Positions 32,218 to 39,890 of a DNA stretch of 51,108 nt are shown here, one piece after another. Under the pieces are notes generated by a model. The model did no database searches, was not told the DNA's origin, and saw nothing but the letters and a program-made list of their open reading frames with translations. Position 1 is the first letter of the stretch, and each line of letters starts with the position of its first letter. The position numbers and the translations under genes were made by a program. Origin of the DNA: Shinella sp. (lineage in GTDB: Bacteria > Pseudomonadota > Alphaproteobacteria > Rhizobiales > Rhizobiaceae). Where the stretch lies: positions 1 to 51,108 of the forward strand of contig QFQX01000032.1 in the NCBI GenBank assembly GCA_003248775.1, read 5' to 3'.

Positions 32218-32685
32218 TTAGTTGATGTGTGCCTCGATGGCCTTGGGCTGGGCGTTGACCTCAGCGGTAATCGAGATGCGACGCGGCTTCATGGTCTCGG
32301 GAATGTCGCGCAGGAGATCGATGTGCAACAGGCCGTTCTTCAGCGAAGCGGCGGTGACTTCCACGTGATCGGCCAGCTGGAAGCGGCGCTCGAAGGCGCG
32401 CTTGGCAATGCCGCGATAGAGGAATTCGGTCGGCTCGGCCTTGTCTTCCTCCGCCTTTTCGCCTTTCACGGTGAGCACATGGGCATGGGCCTCGATGGAA
32501 AGTTCGGTCTCATCGAACCCGGCAACAGCCATGGTGATGCGGTAGGTGTTCTCGCCGGTACGTTCGATGTTGTAGGGCGGGTAGCTCTGGGCCTGTTCGG
32601 GCTGGCCGAGACTGTCGAGCATCGTGAACAGCCGATCGAAGCCGACGGTGGAACGGTAGAGCGGGGAAAAATCAACGTGACGCAT
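32218..32685 (-). CDS. Small heat shock protein, Hsp20/IbpA family
   Basis: ATP-independent holdase chaperone of 155 residues. The alpha-crystallin domain (about 40-130) starts Y-N-I-E-R-T-G-E-N-T-Y-R-I-T-M and contains R-G-I-A-K-R-A-F-E-R-R-F-Q-L and the consensus G-L-L-H-I-D-L. The C-terminal I-S-I (in R-R-I-S-I-T) is the I-x-I motif that links dimers into oligomers. It belongs to the bacterial class A type. A ROSE-type RNA thermometer covers its Shine-Dalgarno and an RpoH-type promoter lies directly upstream, so both transcription and translation should respond to heat. Confidence 0.95.
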   Translation of the reverse strand: MRHVDFSPLYRSTVGFDRLFTMLDSLGQPEQAQSYPPYNIERTGENTYRITMAVAGFDETELSIEAHAHVLTVKGEKAEEDKAEPTEFLYRGIAKRAFERRFQLADHVEVTAASLKNGLLHIDLLRDIPETMKPRRISITAEVNAQPKAIEAHIN

Positions 32686-32781
32686 GGTGTCCTCCTTGGG
32701 AAGCGACGGATAGCGGTTTTCTCATCCGGCACCCCTTGCTGGCCGTGCCGGAACGGAACGCGGTCCCTTTCAGGCGACCGC
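32686..32781 (-). promoter_or_regulatory. ROSE-type RNA thermometer in hsp20 5' UTR
   Basis: The leader folds as three successive hairpins on the minus strand. The first pairs GCGGTC with GACCGC (32760-32781). The second pairs CCGGCAC with GTGCCGG (32726-32751). The third (32689-32707) pairs GTCGCTTC with GGAGGAC, using a CCAA loop and leaving one G of TCGCT bulged. The TCGCT element (UYGCU), the bulged G and sequestration of AGGAGGA five bases before the ATG are the hallmarks of ROSE elements of rhizobial small heat-shock genes. Confidence 0.88.
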
Positions 32782-32788
32782 ATCCATG

Positions 32789-32817
32789 AGATGGGAACGG
32801 GCTCCAGCCAATTCAAG
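32789..32817 (-). promoter_or_regulatory. RpoH (sigma-32) type promoter of hsp20
   Basis: On the minus strand CTTGAA (32812-32817), a 17-bp spacer and CCATCT (32789-32794) match the alphaproteobacterial heat-shock promoter (CTTGAA-N16/17-CCATNT). The expected start point, about 7 bp downstream, falls at the first base of the ROSE leader. Confidence 0.82.
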
Positions 32818-32879
32818 CCCTCGCCGCGGCAAGCGATTGAAGACAAAGGTGAAGGGCGGATGAACAGCCATTTCAGCCC

Positions 32880-33013
32880 CCATTCAGCCCTGAGAATCTA
32901 GAACGGCATTATCGGATGTCTCTAGACCGATGGCCGGAGAACATAGTCCCTTCCTCTCCGGTCCAGTTTTGCCGGAACCGCCTGGCCTTACCAAAGCGGT
33001 TCCGGCTTTTTTC
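32880..33013 (+). ncRNA. Candidate small RNA or attenuator leader
   Basis: Between the divergent hsp20 promoter and the hydrolase gene lies a structured stretch that ends in a strong terminator although no gene precedes it. Visible stems are ATCGG/CCGAT (32911-32915 with 32927-32931), CCGGAGA/TCTCCGG (32934-32940 with 32955-32961; its loop holds CCCTTCC), and the terminator at 32971-33006. No clear promoter was found. It may instead be a leader of the hydrolase gene. I do not recognise it as a known family. Confidence 0.45.
32971..33013 (+). terminator. Orphan rho-independent terminator
   Basis: GCCGGAACCGC (32971-32981) pairs perfectly with GCGGTTCCGGC (32996-33006), followed by TTTTTTC. 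It stands 80 bp before the hydrolase start codon, on the plus strand. Confidence 0.85.
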
Positions 33014-33092
33014 TTTGACCTCACACGACCTTCATCCTATCCCAATCGCATATGGGGCGAGTGCGCCCGCTGACGATTCGGCAGATGCGAGC

Positions 33093-34094
33093 ATGGACAA
33101 GATCCAACACGCCACCCCCTTACACGCTACTCCAGGAAACCCCATTCCCGGAGAACCGGTCGCCGGCTTTTTCAAGGGTCATCGCGGCGTCATGCTGCGC
33201 TATGCGATTTTTCGCTCCGAACTGCCTGCTCGCGGCACTGTCGTCCTGCTTCATGGCCGCAACGAAACGATCGAGAAGTACTTCGAGACCATTCGCGACC
33301 TGAACGCCGCCGGTCTATGGGTGGCGACCTATGATTTTCGCGGTCAGGGCGGATCGCAGCGCCTGCTGAAGGACAGCCGCAAGGGGCATGTCCACCGCTT
33401 CTCGGACTATATCCGCGACCTCGACATCTTCCTCGAACAGATCGTGCTTCCGGATACCCGCCTGCCCTTCTTCCTGCTGGCGCATTCGACCGGCGGGCTG
33501 GTCGCACTTTCGGCCGCGCCGCGTCTGGCGAACCGCATCGACCGCATGGTGCTGATGGCGCCGTTCGTTGGCCTGGGAGGGCAGAAGCTTTCTCCGAAGA
33601 GCATCTATCGCCTTTCGGCGCTGATGAGCTTCACCGGCTTCGGCCGGGTGTGCCTGACGGCAGACGAACCGCTCAAACCCTTCGACGACAATCCGCTGAC
33701 ATCGGATATGCAGCGCTTCCGGCGCAACAACGCGATCTTTACCGCCCACCCCGAATTCGCCCTCGGCCCGCCGACGGCGCGCTGGCTCTACGAGGCGCAG
33801 AAGGCCATCGCCAAGGTCTCGAACCCGAGACATCTCGCCTCGATCACGGTGCCGACCGTTATCGTCGCGCCCGGCAACGATCCGATCGTTCCCTTCGCCT
33901 TTCCCGAAAAGCTGTCGCAGTATTTTCGCGCGGGCCAGCTTGTGCCCGTTCCCGGCAGCCGCCACGAGATCCTGCATGAACGCGACCGCTATCGCGCCCA
34001 GGCGCTCGCGGCCTTCCACGTATTCATCCCCGGCGGAGAGAACGAACCGATGACGGCCGCCGTAGAGACAAGTCCCGGGACGTTGGAGGAATGA
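33093..34094 (+). CDS. Alpha/beta hydrolase, lysophospholipase (PldB-like)
   Basis: A 333-residue serine hydrolase of the monoacylglycerol lipase/lysophospholipase group. The oxyanion region reads V-V-L-L-H-G-R-N-E. D-F-R-G-Q-G-G-S at 81-88 is the family's conserved turn. Nucleophile Ser132 sits in A-H-S-T-G-G. The late segment V-A-P-G-N-D-P-I-V-P supplies the Asp and G-S-R-H-E-I-L-H-E the His. There is no signal peptide. ATG 33093 was chosen because the open frame further upstream (from 32916) runs through a terminator. It converges on the hisN-like gene with overlapping terminator DNA. Confidence 0.9.
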   Translation: MDKIQHATPLHATPGNPIPGEPVAGFFKGHRGVMLRYAIFRSELPARGTVVLLHGRNETIEKYFETIRDLNAAGLWVATYDFRGQGGSQRLLKDSRKGHVHRFSDYIRDLDIFLEQIVLPDTRLPFFLLAHSTGGLVALSAAPRLANRIDRMVLMAPFVGLGGQKLSPKSIYRLSALMSFTGFGRVCLTADEPLKPFDDNPLTSDMQRFRRNNAIFTAHPEFALGPPTARWLYEAQKAIAKVSNPRHLASITVPTVIVAPGNDPIVPFAFPEKLSQYFRAGQLVPVPGSRHEILHERDRYRAQALAAFHVFIPGGENEPMTAAVETSPGTLEE

Positions 34095-34116
34095 TCCTCA
34101 ACGCCCGTTGAGGATC
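34093..34116. terminator. Bidirectional terminator overlapping both stop codons
   Basis: GATCCTCAACG (34093-34103) and CGTTGAGGATC (34106-34116) are perfect inverted arms. The left arm contains the hydrolase stop and the hisN-like stop (34098-34100). Confidence 0.6.
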
Positions 34117-34874
34117 GCCATAGCCTGAGCATGCACGGTGGCTGAGCCGGCAGCGATGATAGAGCCCCCGCTTTCGGGGCGTCCGCCATCCCATGTGGTC
34201 ATCACGCCACCGGCCTGTTCGACGATCGGGATCAGAGCGCCGACATCGTAGGGCTTCAGAACGGTCTCGATCACCAGATCGATATGACCGGCAGCCAGCA
34301 GCGTGTAGGCGTAGCAATCGATGCCGTAGCGGAAGAGCTTGACCTTGTCCTGCACGGTCTGGAACCGCTCGACTTCCCTGCCCTTGAAGAGATGCGGAGA
34401 GGTGGTGAACAGGATCGCGTTTTCCAGCGAGCCGCAATCGCGCGTGCGGATCTGGCGCTCGCCGTCCGGCCCGAAATACCAGGACTTTTCGCCATCGGCA
34501 AAGTAACGCTCGCGGGTAAACGGCTGGTCCATAAGCCCCATGCGGGCGCGGCCGTTCTGCTGGAAGCCGATCAGCGTACCCCAGACCGGAACCCCGGAGA
34601 TGAAGGCACGTGTGCCATCGATGGGATCGATCACCCAGACATTCTCGCGATCAACGCCGACATTCTCGTGTTCTTCACCCAGAATTCCGTGATCGGGAAA
34701 CTCCTTCTCGATCAACGCCCTGATGGCAATCTCCGCCCGCTGGTCGCCTTCCGTTACCGGATCGAAGCCGCCAGCCTCCTTGTTGACCACGGAAAGCGAC
34801 GAACGAAAGCGCGGCAAAGTTTCCGCCTTGGCTGCTTCGGCGAGACGAAAGAAAAAATCGCGATCGGGGCGCAT
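34098..34874 (-). CDS. hisN: Inositol-monophosphatase-family phosphatase, probable histidinol-phosphatase
   Basis: A Mg-dependent phosphatase of 258 residues. Metal-binding motifs are G-E-E around 66-68, D-P-I-D-G-T at 83-88 (W-V-I-D-P-I-D-G-T-R-A-F) and the late K-P-Y-D-V-G-A-L-I-P-I-V-E-Q-A-G-G. The form with I-S-G-V-P-V-W-G-T and this length fits the HisN-type histidinol-phosphatases of rhizobia better than SuhB. The open frame extends to 35060, but M-R-P-D-R-D-F-F-F at 34874 begins the domain. In related genomes the gene lies next to the hutG-like gene, as here. Histidinol-phosphate as substrate is inferred. Confidence 0.88.
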   Translation of the reverse strand: MRPDRDFFFRLAEAAKAETLPRFRSSLSVVNKEAGGFDPVTEGDQRAEIAIRALIEKEFPDHGILGEEHENVGVDRENVWVIDPIDGTRAFISGVPVWGTLIGFQQNGRARMGLMDQPFTRERYFADGEKSWYFGPDGERQIRTRDCGSLENAILFTTSPHLFKGREVERFQTVQDKVKLFRYGIDCYAYTLLAAGHIDLVIETVLKPYDVGALIPIVEQAGGVMTTWDGGRPESGGSIIAAGSATVHAQAMAILNGR

Positions 34875-35153
34875 CAAGAATATCCGGCTGACAGGAAAAA
34901 ATAAGCTCGCACGTCTTAGAACATCGGCCCGCCAAATGAAACCGTCGCCTGCGGAATTTAAACCGATGTATCGCCTCGAAAATCGGGATCGTTTTTCGGA
35001 ACGAGCGATAGGCAGCTTCAAGATTATCGGAGCGCCCCATACTCGCCTGAATGAAGGCACGGCACTCGGATGAACAAGGCGTCAGCTACCGCTGTTTCCT
35101 TAATGGGCAAACTGCTCAATAAATAGCCGTGCCCAAAAATAGGACAAATTATT
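34875..35153. other. Non-coding stretch upstream of hisN-like gene
   Basis: Rather AT-rich DNA that must contain the hisN-like promoter on the minus strand. I see no gene; the open frame reaching 35060 lacks any Shine-Dalgarno and homologue-like sequence before 34874. Confidence 0.5.
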
Positions 35154-35154
35154 C

Positions 35155-35180
35155 TTGACATTTGTGCACTGCACTAATAG
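35155..35180 (+). promoter_or_regulatory. Promoter of the MmgR-type sRNA
   Basis: TTGACA (35155-35160) and TAATAG (35175-35180) precede the sRNA. The spacer is 14 bp, shorter than the usual 17, so the exact -10 is uncertain. Confidence 0.5.
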
Positions 35181-35184
35181 GGTC

Positions 35185-35268
35185 AACTTACAGTCTTCTG
35201 ACTGTAAATACCCTCCTTGGGTGTTTCCTCCCTAGACTTAGCCGCGCCGTTGGGCGCGGTTTTTTTTG
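35185..35268 (+). ncRNA. mmgR: suhB/MmgR-type (alpha-r8) small RNA
   Basis: About 80 nt. Hairpin 1: TTACAGTC (35188-35195) with GACTGTAA (35200-35207). Then a pyrimidine-rich middle with CCCTCCTTGGG and TTTCCTCCC, which exposes anti-Shine-Dalgarno sequence. Then a terminator: CCGCGCC (35242-35248) with GGCGCGG (35253-35259) and eight T. This arrangement is that of the Rhizobiales suhB RNA family, named for its place near an inositol-monophosphatase-family gene and studied in Sinorhizobium as MmgR, which limits polyhydroxybutyrate storage. It is read towards the hutG-like gene's 3' end. Confidence 0.85.
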
Positions 35269-35293
35269 TCTTCAGAAAACGTGAAAAAGGCTG

Positions 35294-36178
35294 CTACTCG
35301 GCAGCGAGCGCCGATGTGCCGGCATAATCGGCGACAAAAGCTGCCATCTGGCCCATGAAGACGGCGATGGAACCTGCAAGGGCATGGAAGTCGGCCCGCT
35401 TCTGCAGCGTCGTCTCATCGATATAGAGCGCCCGGTTCACCTCGATCTGCAGGGCGTGCAGCCCGCGGACCGGCCGCCCGTAATGCTCTGTGATGAAGCC
35501 CCCGGCATATGGTTTGTTCCGCACGGCCGTGAAGCCGAGATCCTCGAGCATCTGCAAGGCCGCATGGGACAGCTCAACCGAAGCACTGGTGCCGTAACGG
35601 TCGCCGATGATGAAATCGGGGCGGATGCCGTTGCCCCCAATACGGATATTGCCAGGCATGGAGTGGCAATCGATCAGCACCCCGAAACCGAAGCGGGCGT
35701 GGGTGCGGGCAATCAACTGCCTCAGGCGGGCATGATACGGCTTGTAGATATTTTCGATCCGCTCAAGTGCCACGGAGACCGGCATCCGGCGTCCATAGAT
35801 CTCCATGTTCTCGGCAACGATTCGCGGGATCGTGCCAAGCCCTCCGGCGACTCGCACCGAATGGCTGTTGGCGAAAGGCGGCAGCGGATCGAAGAACATT
35901 CGCGGGTCGAGTTCATACGGCTCGCGGTTCACATCGACGAAAGCGCGCGGAAAATGGGCCAATAGCAGGGGTGCGCCAAAATCGGGCGCAGCTCCGAAGA
36001 GTTCGTCGACGAAATGGTCCTCCGAGCGGCGGATCGCCAGACTGTCGAGTTGAGATTCGCTAAGGAATTCGACCGGATAGCGTCGGCCGCTATGGGGCGA
36101 GTTGTAAACGAAGGGGATCGACTGCGTTTCAGGTTCGCGGACTTCGAACAGCTCGCAATCGTCTGTCATTCCGTTCAC
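35294..36178 (-). CDS. hutG: N-formylglutamate amidohydrolase family protein
   Basis: A 294-residue metal-dependent amidohydrolase (FGase, PF05013) expected to split N-formylglutamate into formate and glutamate. Marks are Y-N-S-P-H-S-G-R-R-Y-P near the N-terminus, D-V-N-R-E-P-Y-E-L-D-P, L-I-D-C-H-S-M-P and G-R-P-V-R-G-L-H-A-L-Q-I-E-V-N-R. The start is GTG at 36178 behind AAGGGG; the ATG at 36169 has no room for a Shine-Dalgarno. No other hut genes are nearby, so a housekeeping role is also possible. The order hisN-like/sRNA/this gene/cpdR is conserved in rhizobia as far as I know. Confidence 0.9.
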   Translation of the reverse strand: MNGMTDDCELFEVREPETQSIPFVYNSPHSGRRYPVEFLSESQLDSLAIRRSEDHFVDELFGAAPDFGAPLLLAHFPRAFVDVNREPYELDPRMFFDPLPPFANSHSVRVAGGLGTIPRIVAENMEIYGRRMPVSVALERIENIYKPYHARLRQLIARTHARFGFGVLIDCHSMPGNIRIGGNGIRPDFIIGDRYGTSASVELSHAALQMLEDLGFTAVRNKPYAGGFITEHYGRPVRGLHALQIEVNRALYIDETTLQKRADFHALAGSIAVFMGQMAAFVADYAGTSALAAE

Positions 36179-36366
36179 GCCGCCCCTTCTTTACCACGTC
36201 ACAAACTTGTTGTGGAACCATGTTGCCAGTTGGGCATGCGGAAGTCCATACTGACATAAATGGCGATATAAGCCGTTATAAGGTTCTTCACCGGATGTTT
36301 ACTGGGAAAGACCTACCCTAATCGGCCGAAAGCCATAACCAAAATACAGTGATCAGCGGTTCCCCA

Positions 36367-36729
36367 ATGAGTCAGAAAATCCTTCTCGCCGAAGACGACA
36401 ACGATATGCGCCGGTTCCTCGTGAAGGCGCTCGAAAAGGCGGGCTACAAGGTCTCTTCCTTCGACAACGGCGCAAGCGCCTATGACAGGCTGCGCGAGGA
36501 ACCATTCTCGCTTCTCCTGACCGATATCGTCATGCCGGAAATGGACGGCATCGAGCTGGCGCGCCGCGCCACCGAACTCGATCCGGACCTCAAGGTGATG
36601 TTCATCACCGGCTTCGCAGCCGTCGCGCTCAACGCCGATTCGCAGGCTCCGAAGGACGCGAAGGTCCTTTCCAAGCCTTTCCACCTTCGCGACCTCGTCG
36701 ACGAAGTCAACAAACTCCTTGCCGCGTAA
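36367..36729 (+). CDS. cpdR: Single-domain response regulator CpdR
   Basis: A 120-residue stand-alone receiver domain. Acidic pocket E9-D10-D11, phospho-acceptor Asp53 in L-T-D-I-V-M-P-E-M-D-G, and Lys103 in L-S-K-P-F are conserved. The sequence M-S-Q-K-I-L-L-A-E-D-D-N-D-M-R-R-F-L is the typical CpdR start. In alphaproteobacteria unphosphorylated CpdR directs ClpXP to the pole and promotes CtrA degradation, under CckA-ChpT phosphorelay control. ATG 36367 is preferred over 36349. The tRNA-Val follows 94 bp downstream. Confidence 0.95.
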   Translation: MSQKILLAEDDNDMRRFLVKALEKAGYKVSSFDNGASAYDRLREEPFSLLLTDIVMPEMDGIELARRATELDPDLKVMFITGFAAVALNADSQAPKDAKVLSKPFHLRDLVDEVNKLLAA

Positions 36730-36780
36730 GGGGTTTCGAAGCGGCTGTAAAAAAGTCTTCACAAAACTCCAAAATCCCTA

Positions 36781-36810
36781 TTGACGGGACCAAGGGTTTT
36801 GTGGTCTTAA
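36781..36810 (+). promoter_or_regulatory. Promoter of tRNA-Val
   Basis: TTGACG (36781-36786) and TCTTAA (36805-36810) with an 18-bp spacer, 13 bp before the mature tRNA. Confidence 0.6.
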
Positions 36811-36823
36811 GCCGCCATCGGAT

Positions 36824-36898
<75 letters not shown>

Positions 36899-36910
36899 TC
36901 CTAATTCAAA

Positions 36911-36944
36911 ACAAGGGCTTGCCGAAAAATCGGCGAGCCCTTGT
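36911..36944 (+). terminator. Terminator after tRNA-Val
   Basis: A 15-bp stem (36911-36925 with 36930-36944, one wobble pair) and AAAA loop, followed by TGCGTTT. Confidence 0.7.
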
Positions 36945-37027
36945 TGCGTTTCAAGCCTCAGTTTTTCCCAACGGCTCATGTGTTATCCGGCCACGGTTTC
37001 CGTGTACCGAAACGAACCAACCAAGCC

Positions 37028-37261
37028 TCAGGATGACGGCTTGTTCCTATCCGGAATATTGGGCCATTGCGCGGTGGCAAACACCCACAGGCCGATCAGG
37101 TTTGCCAGCGGCACGAAAATCAGAAGTACCCACCAGCCGGAAAAGCCCGCCTTCCGCAAGATCTTGGAAATCGGCCAGCCGAACAGCAAGAACCAGAAGG
37201 CAATGGCAATAAGCCAATGCCAGAGACTGAAAGACCCCATCATAAAGACCCCATCGTTCAT
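37028..37261 (-). CDS. Small membrane protein, two predicted helices
   Basis: A 77-residue hydrophobic protein. Helix 1 spans about 12-31 (L-W-H-W-L-I-A-I-A-F-W-F-L-L-F-G-W) and helix 2 about 42-64 (W-W-V-L-L-I-F-V-P-L-A-N-L-I-G-L-W-V-F-A). The short loop between them carries Lys/Arg (K-I-L-R-K), so both ends probably face the periplasm. An AGGGGAGAG Shine-Dalgarno supports ATG 37261. Related small proteins with F-S-x-W-H-W are common in Rhizobiales; the function is unknown. Two ATTGACGTC-like direct repeats lie upstream. Confidence 0.75.
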   Translation of the reverse strand: MNDGVFMMGSFSLWHWLIAIAFWFLLFGWPISKILRKAGFSGWWVLLIFVPLANLIGLWVFATAQWPNIPDRNKPSS

Positions 37262-37366
37262 GAAACTCTCCCCTGAAGGCCGAAGGCCTTGCTGACCACC
37301 GACGCAGGAAGAGTTGCCGAATGGGGAGAGGACGTCAATGACAAGGCGGGAATATCTTGACAGACG

Positions 37367-37789
37367 TCAATCACCCGTGACCACGGACAGTTCGTCGCCC
37401 GCGTAGACGATGACATAACCGCCATCCGCCCGCGCCTCTTTCGCCCACCGGTGCAGACTGTCCCGATAAGGCTCACGCAACCACGCCTTGGGATACTCAG
37501 GGTCTACGAGAACCGTGATCTGCTTCCCCTGCCGGTAGACCATCATGTGACAGCGGGAGGGCTCCCAGGCATCGTCGAGCAGCGGATTGGACATCCATGC
37601 GCAGAGGAAGTCACGACAGGTGGCAGGCCTCGTTTCATAGGACGAGCAGCCGTTACCGGCTATGCAGTGCCGACAGAAGACATTGGCGGGTTTGTCGAGT
37701 TCATCGATATCGGGCAGGTAGCAGCAGAGCGTGCAGGAGCCGCAGGCGCGTTCCCTCACGGCAGGAGCCACGTCCATAACCATCGTCAT
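37367..37789 (-). CDS. Cysteine-cluster protein, YkgJ-like
   Basis: A 140-residue protein with nine Cys in its first 63 residues: C16, C19, C22, C23, C39, C42, C48, C58 and C63, in C-G-S-C-T-L-C-C followed by C-R-H-C and C-R-D-F-L-C-A-W. This resembles the YkgJ (zinc- or iron-chelating, CxxCxxCC) family. The C-terminal half has no Cys. There is no signal peptide. The bound metal and the role are unknown. It stands between the small membrane protein and the amine-catabolism cluster, with no clear operon partner. Confidence 0.8.
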   Translation of the reverse strand: MTMVMDVAPAVRERACGSCTLCCYLPDIDELDKPANVFCRHCIAGNGCSSYETRPATCRDFLCAWMSNPLLDDAWEPSRCHMMVYRQGKQITVLVDPEYPKAWLREPYRDSLHRWAKEARADGGYVIVYAGDELSVVTGD

Positions 37790-37849
37790 TGATCCCCTCT
37801 CCCGCTTACCAGCGGATGCGCCGAAACCGACACGTCGGGGGAAGCCTTA

Positions 37850-39025
37850 TCAGAAGCGGCCGGCGATGGCAGCCCGCAGGATCAGCGCAAGCTTGCCCGC
37901 ATCGAGCGGCACCGGATTTCCGCCGGCGCAAGGATCGGCCACCGCCATGGTGGCCACCCGCTCCACGTCGATGTTTCGAAGCCCGATATCACCGAGCGTC
38001 GCACCGATGCCGATCTCCCTGCGCATCACATGCAGCCATTCGACCACGGCCCCCGCCCCTTCACCGGGCAGTTCGAGGAAACGGGCCAGCAAGGCCAGCT
38101 TGTCGCCAATCGCCGGCGCATTGAATTCCACCACATAGGGCATCAGAACCGCGTTCAGCAGGCCGTGGTGGGCGTCGTAGAGGGCACCTAACGGATGGGC
38201 GAGCGCATGCACCGCGCCAAGCCCCTTCTGCAGGGCAACGCAGCCCATGCCGGAGGCGACGAGCATCTGAGAACGCGCCTCGATATTCGAACCGTCCGCG
38301 ACCGCGACGGGCAACCATTGGCGGATGATGCGCAGCGCATTGAGAGCCACGCCCTCCGCCATGGGATGGAAGGACGGCGCGGAGAAGGCCTCCAGCGAAT
38401 GGCTGAGCGCATCCATGCCGGTCGCTGCCGTAATGTGCGCTGGCAGGCCGACCGTCAGCTCCGGGTCCATGATGACCGCAACCGGCATCATGCGGGGATG
38501 GAAGACGATGACCTTGCGATGCTCGCTCTCGTCAGTGATAACGGAAGAGCGCCCGAGTTCGGAACCGGTGCCGGCTGTCGTCGGGATGGCGATGACGGGG
38601 ATGAGGCGTGAGGTATCCACCCGTTGCCAGTTGTCGCCGATATCCTCGAAATCCCAGATCGGCCGTTCCTGCGTCGCCATCAGGGCGATGGCCTTGGCGG
38701 CATCCAGCGCGCTTCCGCCGCCGACGGCCACGACACAATCGTAGCCGCCCGCCCTGAGCTTGGCGACGCCGTTCTCGACATTGGTGCCCGTCGGGTTAGG
38801 CTTCACCTCCGTGAAGAAGCCCGGCCCCAGTCCCGCGCAAATCAGCGTGGAAAGCGTTGCATCGACAGGAGGCAGAAGCTTCAGCCCGTCGTCGGTCACC
38901 ACCAGCGGCCGCGACAGTCCCAGTTCCGCCAGCATGGACCCGAGTTCCGCTATGCGGCCCGGACCGAACCGCACGGCGGTTGGAAAACTCCAGTTGGCGG
39001 GATGCGAAAAAGGCACCTCTGGCAT
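37850..39025 (-). CDS. Iron-containing alcohol dehydrogenase
   Basis: NAD(P)-dependent type III Fe-ADH of 391 residues. The coenzyme motif is G-G-G-S-A-L-D-A-A-K-A, followed by I-P-T-T-A-G-T-G-S-E. Metal ligands are expected at an Asp in the P-E-L-T region, the His of M-D-A-L-S-H-S-L-E-A, and the two His of H-A-L-A-H-P-L-G-A-L-Y-D-A-H-H-G. A GGAGGAGA Shine-Dalgarno precedes the ATG. It is the last gene of the GS/ABC operon (28 bp after potC-like). From this place it probably oxidises an alcohol group of the imported substrate or a derived semialdehyde/alcohol. Confidence 0.92.
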   Translation of the reverse strand: MPEVPFSHPANWSFPTAVRFGPGRIAELGSMLAELGLSRPLVVTDDGLKLLPPVDATLSTLICAGLGPGFFTEVKPNPTGTNVENGVAKLRAGGYDCVVAVGGGSALDAAKAIALMATQERPIWDFEDIGDNWQRVDTSRLIPVIAIPTTAGTGSELGRSSVITDESEHRKVIVFHPRMMPVAVIMDPELTVGLPAHITAATGMDALSHSLEAFSAPSFHPMAEGVALNALRIIRQWLPVAVADGSNIEARSQMLVASGMGCVALQKGLGAVHALAHPLGALYDAHHGLLNAVLMPYVVEFNAPAIGDKLALLARFLELPGEGAGAVVEWLHVMRREIGIGATLGDIGLRNIDVERVATMAVADPCAGGNPVPLDAGKLALILRAAIAGRF

Positions 39026-39053
39026 GATGCACGTCTCCTCCGGTTACGCAGTA

Positions 39054-39890
39054 CTACTCGCTCGCTCCGACGAACTCCTGTCGTTTGAGCGCACGCCGAC
39101 GCATCACCTCGGCAAAGGCGACCAGGCCGAGAGCTGGCAGGAAATTCAATGTGGCAAGCGCCGGATAGATCGGAGACGACCCTACGGCGATTCCGCTGTA
39201 AACGAACACCGGAAGAGTTCTCGCGGTTCCGGCCAAAGAATAGGAAACGTAAAAATTTCCCCATGAAAGCAGGAAGGCAAAGGTCGCAGCGGAAAGGATG
39301 CCCGGCCACAGCAGCGGGAACGTCACCTCGCGGAACACTTCATAACCGGTAGCCCCCGCATCGCGCGCCGCATCCTCCAGCGTATCGTCGAAACCGTAGA
39401 CCTGTACGGCAACCACAACCAGCGCGAACGGCGTGATGTAGACCACATGACCGATTACCACGGTTGCAAGTCCCGTCGAGAAGCCAAGCCAGCTGCCGAG
39501 CACCGAGAACCACAACAGCATGACAACGCCGAGCAGCAACTGCGGGAACAGGAGCGGTGCGAAGGTAAGCGCCTGAAAGGCTCGCTGCATGCGGAAGCGA
39601 TAGCGTATCCATGCGATCGCACCGGCCGTTCCGAGCAGTGTTGCGAACACCGTGGTGATGATCGCGACGATGGCAGAGTTGGTGACCGCCGGAAGGAAAT
39701 CCGGCTTCCTCCACAATTCGCCGTACCACTCCAGCGAGAAGCTCTCGATCGGCAGCGTCAGCACGCGGCTGCCGGTGAAGGAGAACACCACCAGCGTCAC
39801 GATCGGAATATAGAGGAAGACGAGCAGCGCCAGCATCGAGCCGATGAGCAGCGCACTGACGGTCCGGTTCTTGAAATGCTCCGACATCAC
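39054..39890 (-). CDS. ABC transporter permease, PotC-like
   Basis: A 278-residue inner-membrane permease of the spermidine/putrescine type (BPD_transp_1) with six predicted helices. The EAA loop reads E-D-A-A-R-D-A-G-A-T-G-Y-E-V-F-R-E-V-T-F-P-L-L (one residue at a time), where it contacts the ATPase. It is translated from an ATGA overlap with the PotB-like gene upstream. Confidence 0.93.
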   Translation of the reverse strand: MMSEHFKNRTVSALLIGSMLALLVFLYIPIVTLVVFSFTGSRVLTLPIESFSLEWYGELWRKPDFLPAVTNSAIVAIITTVFATLLGTAGAIAWIRYRFRMQRAFQALTFAPLLFPQLLLGVVMLLWFSVLGSWLGFSTGLATVVIGHVVYITPFALVVVAVQVYGFDDTLEDAARDAGATGYEVFREVTFPLLWPGILSAATFAFLLSWGNFYVSYSLAGTARTLPVFVYSGIAVGSSPIYPALATLNFLPALGLVAFAEVMRRRALKRQEFVGASE

